Shown here: positions 23,596 through 34,100 of the stretch, one piece after another
How the letters are laid out: each line of letters begins with the position of its first letter
Numbering within the stretch: the first letter of the stretch is position 1
Assembly (NCBI GenBank): GCA_001566295.1
Contig: KQ964247.1
Location: 1,240,001 to 1,304,000 of the forward strand
Direction of reading: 5' to 3'
Source: Microdochium bolleyi
Lineage: Eukaryota; Ascomycota; Sordariomycetes; Xylariales; Microdochiaceae
DNA: 64,000 nucleotides
Notes under the pieces: model-generated
Told to the model about the DNA's origin: nothing
What the model saw: only the letters and a program-made list of their open reading frames with translations
Database searches by the model: none
Made by a program: the position numbers and the translations under genes

Positions 23596-25170
23596 ATTGG
23601 CAACCGGTAGACCAATGGTGGTGCTCAAGCTACACAGTCGTTGCCGTCAAGACAGTGCCCAGGCGTGGGGGATGAGGCTGGCTGCGTCGAGGTAAGGCCA
23701 ATTGCGCCACTGTCGCACTTCCTTCTGGAGGGGAAAGGGGACCGACGGGGAGTCTGCAGGCGAGAGGACGCTGGCGGTGCCGTCGGGCGGTGGTCTATGA
23801 GCGGCGGAGAGGTCAAGATGAAGGCGCAATGGCTTGTCGGGAGGGAAGAAAAAGGACTGCGAGGTGCAAGATTCGGCAGAGCCGACTCAAGGAGCCCGAG
23901 ACGGCAGGAGGAGACTATCTCGGGTGGGGCGCGGACGATCTTCGAGCGATGACGGCGCCACCAAAGAGTCAGCCAAGCACAGAGTGTTGACTGTCTGCCG
24001 TGTTCCCTTCTGGCGCTCACGGCAGGCTTGGCTGGCCTCCCACTGTCAGCAGACACGCGATCTCGCGACACTTGCGCATGCAGACTCGAGCCTCTCAAGT
24101 GACACCCCACGGCCTGCTGCACGAGGCTCACCTGACGTTTTCTTATCGCGGTGCTTTGCAGTTCGTGTGGGGAAGATCTTTCGGAGGGTTGCACGCCTAC
24201 GTCAATGCCGGCCAATGAGCACTGCGGGATTAGAGCTGCAGTAGCGGCGTCAGAGGGTTGCACCTTCCCGCCAGAGTCCAAAGTCACCGCGCCCGGGCTG
24301 GCTGCGTGCAGTCCCTGCATCGCTGCCTCGCTGCATTGCCGCATCATGTTCCTGGACCCTGCTTGCTGTCATCAGCTCTGGTGGCAGACACTCGCCCCGA
24401 ATCGTCGACATCCTACGCAGCAGTCGAATATGGGCTCACATATCTCCATATTCAAGTCGTCGTCGCCTATCCTCGCAACAGACTGCGCTTCCCCACGGAG
24501 CCAGCCCGTCTCCGTCTCAACTAGCGCCCGCAAGAGACTCCGACAATAGGAGCCTCAGGGCGTGACACAGCTTGACCCATTTCATCCCGTCCAGTGCCAA
24601 TAGTCACAGAGTGGACGCCCCGGCTCCACCATGGCAGTCGTCACCCTCGGGCCTCGACCCAGTTCAAGCCAAACACCTATCAACGTCGCAGCTGAAAGGG
24701 TCCGGCCTCGATAATGTAGTCGCCAGAAGCTGAGCCTCGACGGTTGTGTTGGGGAACAGTCAGCCAGCCACCCGACCCCACGGACTGTTGCCCCGCCGCA
24801 ACGAGCCCGGCCCCCCTGCACTACCTCGCAGCGGCCAGCCAAGCTCAGCCAGCCAACCATCTCACGCCCGTGCAAGCCCGATGTGGTGACCGCCATCCAC
24901 ACGCCGTCACATGAGTGAGCCCGGCTGGCGTCGCGGTTCGTTGTGAGTGACTGGCAGACATGTCCCCAGACAACTGCATGAACATGCGCGTGGCGTGAGA
25001 CGCGTCAAGACTCCCGCCCAGCTGAAAAGAGCCCTCTCAAAGCATTTACCCACCATACATATTCAATATCATATCCCGTGAACTATCCTCCTTAAAACAT
25101 CATCACGCCTCACCCTGCCACATCAGTTTGCCCGCAGGACGGCAACAGGACAGGCATCAAATAGGCAACC
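23596..25170. other. Divergent intergenic region
   Basis: This 1.6 kb stretch should hold the promoters of the PQ-loop gene (left) and the nuclease gene (right). No open frame has a recognisable domain. A C-rich segment with repeated CAGCCAGC-like words is at 24750-24870, and the 100 nt before the nuclease ATG are A/C-rich, as expected for a leader. Confidence 0.45.
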
Positions 25171-26346
25171 ATGAAGGCCAATCTCACAAACATCGCCCTC
25201 GGAGCGGCCATGCTGCCGTCCGTGGCAGCCTGGGGAAGTACGTACGCACTCACATCTCCGGGCAATGACAACCGACTGACAAAATTCACTAAAAGGTCTC
25301 GGTCACATCAGCGTCGCCTATGTCGCAAGCGCGCTCGTCCAGGACAGCACCGAGACGTACCTCCAGCGGCTCCTGCGCAACGACACGGAGCACTACCTCG
25401 CCGGCGTCGCGACCTGGGCCGACACGATCCGGTACACCAAATGGGGCCGCTTCTCCAAGGACTTCCACTTCATCGACGCCCACGACGACCCGCCCTCGTA
25501 CTGCGGCGTCGACTTCGAGCGCGACTGCAAAGAAGATGGCTGCGTCGTGTCGTCCATCCAGAACTACACCTCCCAGCTGCTCGACACGTCGCTCCCGGCT
25601 TGGCGGCGCAACCAGGCCGCGAAGTTCGTGGTGCACTTCCTTGGCGACATCCACCAGCCGCTGCACACCGAGAACGTCGCCCGCGGCGGTAACGGGATCC
25701 ATGTGCTCTTCGATGGCGTCGAGCTCAACCTGCACCACGTGTGGGACACAAGCATCGCGGCTAAGCTCCTCGGCGGCGTGCACCGCGTGCCGTACCACGA
25801 CGCGGCCCTCTGGGCCGACAGCCTCGTCGGCGACATCCGCACGGGCAAATTCGCCGCACTCCGCGCGGAGTGGCTGGAAGGGTTGGACATTGAGGACCCC
25901 GTGTCCTCGTCGATGCACTGGGCGAACCAGTCGAACGCGCTTATCTGCACACACGGTAAGTGATGCCTGGCATCTCGAGTCTTCATTGAAAAGCCATGTG
26001 AGAAGCTAACAAGACACGTCGCGCAATAGTGCTCCCCGAGGGTCCAGCAGCGATCGTCGGCAAGGAGCTCGGGGGCGAGTACTTTGACAAGGCAGGCCCC
26101 GTCATCGAGGTGGCGGTCGCCAAAGCAGGCGTCCGCTTGGCCGCCTGGCTAGACCGAATCGTGGCCAAGCTCCTGCTGCCGTCGTCCTCGGCCTCAGCCT
26201 CGGAGCAGGCAGCTCTGCTCCTAATGGAGAATGGTGGTGACTGGACGCGGGAGTTTGAGGAGATCGAGGCGCAGGTTGCGGCTCTCGAGTCAGGTGCGCT
26301 TGCTGTTACGTCTGAAAACGAGGCGCAGGTCGTCGTTGAGCTGTAA
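25171..26346 (+). CDS. Secreted S1/P1-type nuclease
   Basis: Exons 25171-25237, 25296-25955 and 26030-26346 give 347 residues. A signal peptide ends before Trp21, so the mature protein starts WGSLGH, where the N-terminal Trp and nearby His bind zinc in P1 nuclease. Further zinc-ligand motifs are in order: WADTIRY, FHFIDAHDD, VHFLGDIHQPLH and HHVWD. These match the three-zinc active site of S1/P1 nucleases, which cut single-stranded DNA or RNA and remove 3'-phosphates. Several NxT/NxS sites suggest glycosylation. Cysteine-bearing segments (YCGVDFERDC) fit the family's disulfides. The last 60-70 residues, after the usual ending, form an unusual acidic, Ala/Glu-rich helical tail. Likely roles are phosphate scavenging or degradation of extracellular nucleic acid. 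Confidence 0.92.
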
Positions 26347-28138
26347 AGTTTTCGAATGAAAGGTCCACCGCCAGTGCGGTGAGCCAAGCAAGTCTCTCTT
26401 CGCTTGGGCCTGTGCACCCACGATCTCTCGAGAGGGAGGAGACATGGCTGTCAATAGTGTAGTGTAGCATGAAATACGAGCAACGCGTACGTGGCTTCAC
26501 CGCGCGAGCCGATCGGAACTGCCAGAGCCGAGAGACCCGCTGTGCCTCCGTGGGCATGGCATGACCGGATAACATCAGAGAGAGAGAAGGGGGGGGACCT
26601 CGATCTTGCTGATCGCCAGATCTGGCCTGGGTCGCCACACGGGGCAAGAGAATTCGGACGGAATAAGCTCCGGATCCTCAAGAGCACATGACGAGTACGC
26701 AGCGGACAGAAAGCAACGCAGTTAGGTAGTAAGTAGATGACGAAAACCCATATGACAAGGGCCTGACAGTCCCCACGCACGACGACAAGGCAGGCAGCAG
26801 CCGGCCCCCGTGTTGGCGATGTCGTCGTAAAGAACAATCCGGATGACAAGGGCACAAAAACGAAAGTAAAGGAGGAGAAAAGTGCTTGTCTTCTGGTATC
26901 AGAAACATGGGATGAGATCTCTCAACGGATCCCCGATGCAAGTCAGGGTATGAGCCCTGCCTACCTGAAGGACCTGCCTGGCAGTAGCGACGGTCAAGGT
27001 GAGCGCTCCCCCTCCTCCTCCTCCTCCAATCTTGCCTTTTCTCTCTTTGCCTCTTTTGGGAAACCCGGGGTGAGGCCGGGGGAGGAGGGGGGAAGGTAGG
27101 AGGGGACAGGATGATGAATTACTCGATGTCGCCCTGTGACAGCCGCAACTCCTAGAATGAGCTGATTCCAGGGGCTCTTCCCGCGATGGTGGGACGGAAG
27201 CTTGAACAGACAGCGTTCCGCCCGCACACACGGGTATCAACGAGAGGGGAGCCAGCTGAGAGAGAGATAGAGCCACACAACACACCCCTGTCACGTATGA
27301 AACCCCACCCCGTGCTACCCCGGGCTTGGTCAGCCACGGAGACCGTGACCAGGCCTTCTGCGGCGCAAGGGGTTCAAAGGAGGAAACCTTCCAGGGACTC
27401 AATTGAAATATGCAAGGAAGCAGGACGGGCACCGCTTTACGAGAGAAACGAAAATGATGCAGGAGGCCAGGCACGCAGCACTGTCTCGTCATTTCGGCCG
27501 AAGGAAAGCTCGCCGCCAAGACATATGCCTGTTTGACGCGCAGAACAAACAATCACATCACCGTGAGGCTCGCGGGTAGTGTCCAAGGGTCCATGTAGCA
27601 AGGCCGATTCTTGGCAAGCGATTGCTGTCACGATAGGATCTTGTTTACGAGGTGATAAGCCGAGCAATATGGCCTTCCAGCCCAGTTATGGACGGCCAGG
27701 AGCTGCCGTACTACTCCGTGCGCATAGTTGTGCTCGCCGTTGGCTGGAAGAGCGATAAAAGCTATGGCACGTACACGGGATCTGGCTGACTGACTCGAGG
27801 GTTCAGACCACCAATACCTTCGCAAGGAACAGTAGGGCGTGGCAAGCCCAGCCCGGGGTCCAGCCTTGCAAATCGGACGCCTTATAGCCCCTTGACTTCT
27901 GCCAGCAGATTCACCGGGAGGTTGGATGACCCATGGTTGCGTCCGAAACTGGTCCGTTCTCCTGGATACCCAGACTGCCGAGTCTGAACGTTTGATCGTG
28001 ATAACGGCGGTCATGTAGGAGAGGGACGTGCTTGTTGGTTTCTGGTCCGACTCAGCATCGTCTCTCGCTTGTTGTTCTCCGTTGTGAGCAAGCTGATTGG
28101 CTTTCCAGTAGGTATCACGACAACTGGATCGAACTTGA

Positions 28139-29149
28139 GTGACAAGGGCAAGGGCATGCAGGGATCAGACTCGCAGTCCAAGAGCGAGTCGGTCGATCGT
28201 ACGATTTTCTCCTTTCAAGCCAAGCCCCGAACGGGTTCTTCTGGAACCGGTGCCAAGACTCCCTGCTGCTGGCACAGGGCTGTCCCGATCCGGGTCGGCA
28301 AAGATTACTTCATCAAATGGGACCTTTGAGCGGCGTGCTATCACTCCGCATGCAACAAGGTTGTCGTGCACTGAGCAAGGAGGCCGTGTCCACACAGGAG
28401 GGTTTCCTGACTGCATGAACCAGGGCCGAGATAGTTTCAGTACAATCCTTTCCAAGGGTTGGAGGATATCCCGAGTCAAGTTTCTGTTCACGTTAATCGA
28501 TCTGCATTTTGCGCAGGACTCCTTGCTCCATAGAATGGTGGACAAAGCAAGGTTTACTGAGCCGAGAGCCGGAAACGCCAATCGTGATGATAGACGACTG
28601 CGCGATGAGATCACTGGCGTGACCGAACTTGGCCACCGCACCATCCGAATTTGCGACATCACAGCGATCAGCGTGGAGCGAGCAACCATCAATGAAGCAT
28701 CGGCAATTTTCTCTCCTGGTCGAAGTGACAAGATTCTTAAGCAGCCGCAACGCATAGGCGGGGGAATAAAAGTTGGACCTTTGCTCGACTCCGAGATTGC
28801 CATGATCGCGGACGAAGAACCGCAAGATGTCATCTATCATGGGAGGCGGTCCTACTCGTCGGCCACTGAGCATGTTTCGTCTGATACGCTCACTGCTCGT
28901 ATGTAGTTCTAGAAGCCGTTTCGGGTAATATCGATGACGCGAGGGCGGTTGAAGCGATCTCAGTCGCCGCCGTCTCCGCGGGCTGATAAAGTGCTTGCAG
29001 TTTGCTTGGCGAAACTGGCGGCGTGCGGAGCCCGTCAGCTCGACACGGGCGCCGCAAGTTGTGGGAAGGACAAGTGAGCCGTTTGATCCGGGCCGCGGTG
29101 CTCTTGTGACGTTGGGAGCGACCGCTAGCCGAAACGAACTGAACGCCAC
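28139..29149. other. Stretch open in several frames, possible gene or relic
   Basis: Three long frames overlap: plus 28139-28906 (255 codons), minus 28833-28165 (222 codons) and minus 29149-28493 (218 codons). The plus frame has a fairly charged, protein-like second half (for example DKILKQPQRIGGGIKVGPLL). The longer-reaching minus frame also has plausible helices (MIDDILRFFVRDHGNLGVEQ). I recognise no family in any frame and cannot choose a strand. It may be a single-exon gene, a decayed gene or chance openness. Confidence 0.25.
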
Positions 29150-29177
29150 AATGCTTGTCTTTGGAATCGTTGACTAG

Positions 29178-29201
29178 GCAGTACGGAAGACTCCGTACTG
29201 C
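29178..29201. repeat. Perfect inverted repeat, 10-bp arms and 4-nt loop
   Basis: The arm GCAGTACGGA (29178-29187) is exactly complementary to TCCGTACTGC (29192-29201) around the loop AGAC. The core TACGGA/TCCGTA is shared with the other motif copies in this window. It could form a hairpin or bind a dimeric protein. Confidence 0.8.
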
Positions 29202-30659
29202 GTGCTGCGTGTCGTGTAAGCTCCAGCCAAGAGGAGGCAAGGGGAGGAGGTGATGTCGAAGTCGGCGGAGCAGGGCGTTTGACTGGCAGTGGGGCGGCAT
29301 GGGCTGCTGGGAGCGTTGCCGGTTGCATCGCCGTTGCCATGAGGCTCGGCGCCGCGGGCAGGCAGAGGAGGGAAAAGGACAGGAGGGAGGAGCTGGGCGG
29401 CATCCATGTCTCGCGGCCAGGAGCAGGAGTGTTTTGCCTCAGAGTCGGCCGGGTGCGAAACCGCCTAGGCTGAGCCCCGGGCCTGATTGGCTGCGTGCCT
29501 GGGGCGCGCAGTTCTTGCGGCTCAAGCCGTTGCAGGTGCCCCCCGCCGAGCCCCGTTCCCCGCCCCGCCTGCATCCTGCGCACAAGAGGTGCAGCCCATA
29601 CTGCGTACCTTCAGGTACGGGACCGGCCTGCAGTCCAATCCAGCCCTACATTGAGTGCATCCAAAGACCCCTGTCGCCATACAGACCGTTGCAACGACTC
29701 CTCGTCTGAACGATGGGCATGTACGCCAGTATAGTACAGCATGCAACTATTGGACGAGCGAGCGGGATCATGTGGCAATGGCACGAGCGAGGCCTTGTTA
29801 GAGCACGTGCATATTGCAGACCGTGATTCTTGGGCACTTCAAGGTATTGACCCTTAAGGTAGGCAGGTACCCGCACGGAGTAGAGCTCGGGGTGCATCCT
29901 ACCAAGGTACCATAGGTACGTACTTGCCGGTGGAAGGAGCGACCTTGCAAGCGGCCAGGGCAGTCCCAGTCCCGTGATTGCGCAGCATGATATTGCCATG
30001 GGCCAGATATCTCGACCCACACGTGGTTGAGACTCGGTGCTCCTGGAATTCCATCTCAATCTCATCAGGGCCGTCCGGGGCCCTGGCGATGGGGCGTTCC
30101 CACCCCGGTCGATCTGTGCCGGGATGCACCGCTTGGCGCTGCTTGGCACGCGATGCCCTCACACCCTGCCCGGATCGACATCCTGAGACGGCGCATGCAA
30201 CTTGGGCGCCTTCTCCGTGCCGGAGCCCGGGCCTCGCTCACCCCGGCCAGGGGCTCTGCTCTGCTGTGCCCTGCCCAGCTCGGCGCTGCGCTGCCCTCCG
30301 GGCCACGAAACAACGCAGTCGCCCGCCCGCGTCCGTCTGAAGTGCGCCCGGAGCGCATCGCCTACTTAGGCCCACCGCTCCCCGTCCCTTCCTCTCGGTT
30401 TCTTCTCTTGCTCTCTTCCTTCTCCCATAGAATACGCTGGTAGTGTGTCTTGTTCCCTTCGTTCCTTTTCTTGTCCCCAGGGCCAGCCCACTCTGCATCT
30501 TCCCATTCTTTTCTTCGCATCTTCGAATCCGGTCTGGTACCATAATCGAGTTGCCTTCTATTATCACTTTTTAAAACGCACCACTTTCTTCGCAATATTC
30601 GCAGCAGCCGGGTCTTCTGCCGCACTTCCACTCTCTCGTCCTCCAGCACATTCGCCAAC

Positions 30660-32246
30660 ATGCTTCCCAAGTCTGTCCTTCTCGGTCTTCTCGGCCTCGT
30701 GGCCGTCACTGACGCCCTCGCAACCCCTTACGGCAACGTCGTCGACCGACGATCCAAGCGCTCCACCCTCGGTGCCCGGCAGTTCGGCGGCGGCGGCCGC
30801 GGTGGTGGTGGCCGTGGTGGCCAGCAGGGCGGCAACAACGGTGGTCAGCAGGGTGGCAACAACGGCGGTCAGCAGGGCGGCAACAACGGCGGCCAGCAAG
30901 GTGGCAACAACGGAGGTCAACAGGGTGGCAACAATGGCGGCAACAACAACCTTTGCCTGGACCAGAGCGTTCTCGCCACCAACGCCAACGACAACGGTCT
31001 TCAGGGTGCCGAGCCAGGCCAGGCTGCTTCCGCTACGTAAGTCAGGCTCCGCGACATCGCACATTGCCCGGCGATCAACAGGCGACTAATACAGCTACAG
31101 AGATGGCGCCAACTTCATCAACTTCTGCCGTGGAAAGAAGATCACCAACGGTCTCCAAGAGAGAGGCGGCTCCTGCAACCCTATTCGTAAGGGATACCCC
31201 CTGGCTCTCTCTCGTCACTGCAAGTACTGACATCCAATGTGTAGCCATGGGTGAGATGCCTGCTGCCACCCGCATGGTCTCGGCCGTCTTCCAGAACCCC
31301 AAGAACGGCGACACGGTCACACCAAACCAGACCTTTGACATCCGCGTCCAGGTCGACAACCTGCAGGCTGGTAGCTTCACCAACCCCCAGAAGACCTACT
31401 ACAACGCGCCTCAGGCGCTCGGCAACGGCGGCAACGTCATTGGTCACACTCACGTTGTCGTTCAGGACATGGGCAACAGCCAGAACCCCACCAAGCCCCC
31501 GAGCGCTGCCACGTTCGCCTTCTTCAAGGGCATCAACGATGCTGGCAACAACGCGGGCCTCCTCTCTGCTACCGTTCAGGGTGGTCTGCCCGCCGGCAAC
31601 TACCGCCTGTGCTCCATGACTTCTGCCTCCAACCATCAGCCCGTTCTCATGCCCGTTGCTCAGCGTGGTCCCCAGGACGACTGCGTCCGCTTCACCGTCG
31701 GCGGTGGCGGTGGCGGTGGCGGCAACAACGGTGGTAACAACGGTGGTAACAATGGAGGCCAGCAGGGCGGCAACAACGGCGGTCAACAGGGCGGCAACAA
31801 CGGTGGTCAGCAGGGCGGCAACAACGGCGGCCAGCAGGGTGGTAACAACGGCGGCCAGCAGGGTGGTCAGCAGGGCGGACAGCAGGGCGGTCAACAGGGT
31901 GGTCAACAGGGTGGACAGCAGGGCGGCAACAATGGCGGCCAGCAGGGTGGACGTCAGGGTGGCGGCCGTGCGCGTGCCTTTGGCGGTGATGCGCCTGCGG
32001 TTACTGTACGTTAAATAATCGCTATTGAAACGTCTAATCCACCAGCTGACTCTCAACTCGAAGCAATCCGGCGATGCCGCCCGCCCATTCTCTGTCAACG
32101 GCAACACCTTTGTCAACGAGGCTGCCGCCAAGCAAAGGGCTTGCGATATCCAGAACAACGCTTGCATGGATGCCTTCAACCGTGGCAACTCGGGCTTTCA
32201 AGTCTCCGACTGCCAGGGTCAGTTGACGGCATGCAATGCTGCATAG
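30660..32246 (+). CDS. Secreted protein with QQGGNNGG repeats
   Basis: Exons 30660-31036, 31101-31186, 31245-32005 and 32046-32246 give 474 residues. A signal peptide (about residues 1-20, LLGLLGLVAVTDALA) precedes a possible Kex2-type site (RRSKR). Then come a Gly/Asn/Gln repeat block, a globular domain of about 210 residues with FCRGKKITNGLQERGGSC, GHTHVVVQDMG and SNHQPVLMPVAQRGPQDDC, a second and longer repeat block, and a C-terminal domain with AAAKQRACDIQNNAC. I recognise the globular and C-terminal parts as a widespread fungal extracellular family, often mislabelled as a ribosomal protein in databases, of unknown function. The repeats probably make flexible hydrophilic spacers, possibly linked to the wall or matrix. 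The frame starting at 30953 is a shadow in exon 1, although it coincides with the true frame in exon 3. Confidence 0.85.
30815..30950 (+). repeat. Coding 24-bp minisatellite, first block
   Basis: About five copies of a 24-base unit encode GGQQGGNN near the N-terminus of the secreted protein. Units differ mostly at third codon positions, which points to selection on the peptide repeat. Confidence 0.85.
31701..31973 (+). repeat. Coding minisatellite, second block
   Basis: A longer array encodes GGNN, GGQQGGNN and then pure GGQQ units before the C-terminal domain. The switch from alternating GGQQGGNN to a run of GGQQ suggests unit-level expansion or contraction. Copy number is likely to vary between strains. 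Confidence 0.85.
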
Positions 32247-34100
32247 AGAATGCGCGAGTGAGGTGTTACGAGCGCCGAGGAGTCACTGTTACGGATACCC
32301 TAGAGATCGGACCCTCTGGCGACGCGTCATGAACAAAGAGAGGGAGAGACGGCTTGCTGTATCACTAATGATTGCGACGGCGTGGGCAAGACAAATATCT
32401 GCAGACACTTGGGTCTGCAAGGCGCCGGGATGTGTGTGTTTTCAAATTTTCACCTTATTATATTTCTCTCTTCCCTATTTGTTATCCAGGTGGGCTGGTC
32501 AAGATGATCTGCCTCTCTGATGACTAGTAATAGAAAATCGAGAAGCAGTTCATCTTAACAAGAAAGACAACTAATCGGACCAAAAAAACCTGGATTGCTC
32601 TTGTTTTCCATGTGAGATGTGAATTTCTTGACTCCCCGTGTCATCGTGAACAGGCAGGTCGACTTACTCTGTCTTGCGAACCCCTCCCCTCCCCCATTCC
32701 TCCTCCTCCTGAGCAATAAAATTCAGCCTCTTCCGCGCTCTCACTCATGTCTCCCCTCCTCTGATGGCTCTGGCACCCGCCGGGGAGGGATGGGGCAGCT
32801 GGGCGGGTGGAAAGTTGGGGCGAAGTGGAGCACGGGGCCTTGGTGGCCGGCCCAACTCGAACTTGTAACGTCGCGGAGTTGGGGTTCTGAAGCAGCACCC
32901 AAAACCGGTCCACCCCCTTCGACGATACCCGTCCCGTACCTGCACGCATGCAGGTACGCTACGCGTATGCAGGGCATGTCATGCATGAATGTATAATAGT
33001 CCAGTTCCGTCTCGTCTCGTCTGTGTCCCTGGCCTCGGAAATTATAACCCAAGTACACACCCATGCATCCTGGTTTTTTCTTCTTTCTTTCTTTCTTTCC
33101 TCCCTTTTGTGGCAGTGCACAACTCACACTACCGTAGCGCCGGGGGGTTGACTATTCTTTGTGGCGTGGTTACCTACGCTCATGGTTTACCCATCCTGCA
33201 ACCGAGAGAAACGGGGCGGCGTCGTGGTATTATTCCTTGGTGGGGAAATGGTTCGTCGAGTGAGGAAATCCTGTGTGAGGCCGTGTGTATAAACCATGCA
33301 TCTTCAATGTGTATAATTGAATCCCAACCGCCCTGACTGGCTGTGAACTATCGCATGTCTACTAATCACGAAGAGTGCCCGGAGAAGACCCCGCGAGGGA
33401 GTTGGGGGGGGGGGGTGGATGATGCCAAGAACACCCACTCCCCTTTCTTCACAGGGTTGGTTCTTTTCTTCCCTTGGTCTCTACAGTATCGTATAAGCGA
33501 GAGGAGGGTCTCAATATTTGGGCGCAGCGCTCCAAATAAACAGGCTTTGTATCTTCTCTCTGGCTCTGTATAGTCTTGTCAAGGTGTACTAGTTACCACG
33601 GGTGAGATAGTTCTCTTGGCGGCCGTGGTGGTTGATCAAAAGGTTACCCTTCCTTACCTGAACCTACACAACGCACCAGGCGCGAGACAAGACGAAGGAT
33701 GGGGTTTAACGGCACAGACGATTCGAATAGGTTCGACGTGATCTATCTTCCAGATTCCCTCGTGATAACAGGCTGTTTTACCTTCGTGCGCGTTCGACTT
33801 TCTGTGTCATTGCGCCCGCCCCACAGTGATGATTCCCACGACTTCATTGAACCCTTGACCAACCCAAACGCCCGTATTCCCAATACCGAACATACGCCTG
33901 TCCTGTGCCATACCCGGGCAAAATAAAACCACATGCGCCGAAATTCCCAATGCGTAGCTCACGAAATACCAAACCTCGCCCCCGCGCGTTCGGCCATCCG
34001 TGAAGTCATCCGAAAACGCCACAAGATAGAAATCAACACTCATCGGTTTCCTTACTCAGGATGAAGACGCCATTACTGTGCATAGTCCGAAGTAGCTCTC
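32247..34100. other. Convergent 3' region
   Basis: This lies between two convergent genes. It has a TTTC-rich tract at about 33083-33100 and a run of 12 G at 33404-33415. A stretch at 33040-33130 is T/C-rich. No frame with a recognisable domain is present. Confidence 0.5.

Larger units (their letters stand above)
26347..30659. other. Large gene-poor region, 4.3 kb
   Basis: No confident gene is seen. It contains one stretch open in several frames (28139-29149, listed separately), a perfect 10-bp inverted repeat at 29178-29201, and a cluster of GTAC/GGTACC-type words between 29600 and 29925. TACTCCGT-type motifs occur at 27712-27719 and 29875-29882. The last 300 nt are C/T-rich and fit the leader and promoter of the repeat-rich secreted protein gene. 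Confidence 0.5.

Noticed and set aside
31181..32188. Minus-strand open frame of 335 codons
   Set aside because: It is antisense to the repeat-rich secreted protein; the apparent Leu/Ala/Thr repeats are the complement of the Gly/Gln/Asn units.
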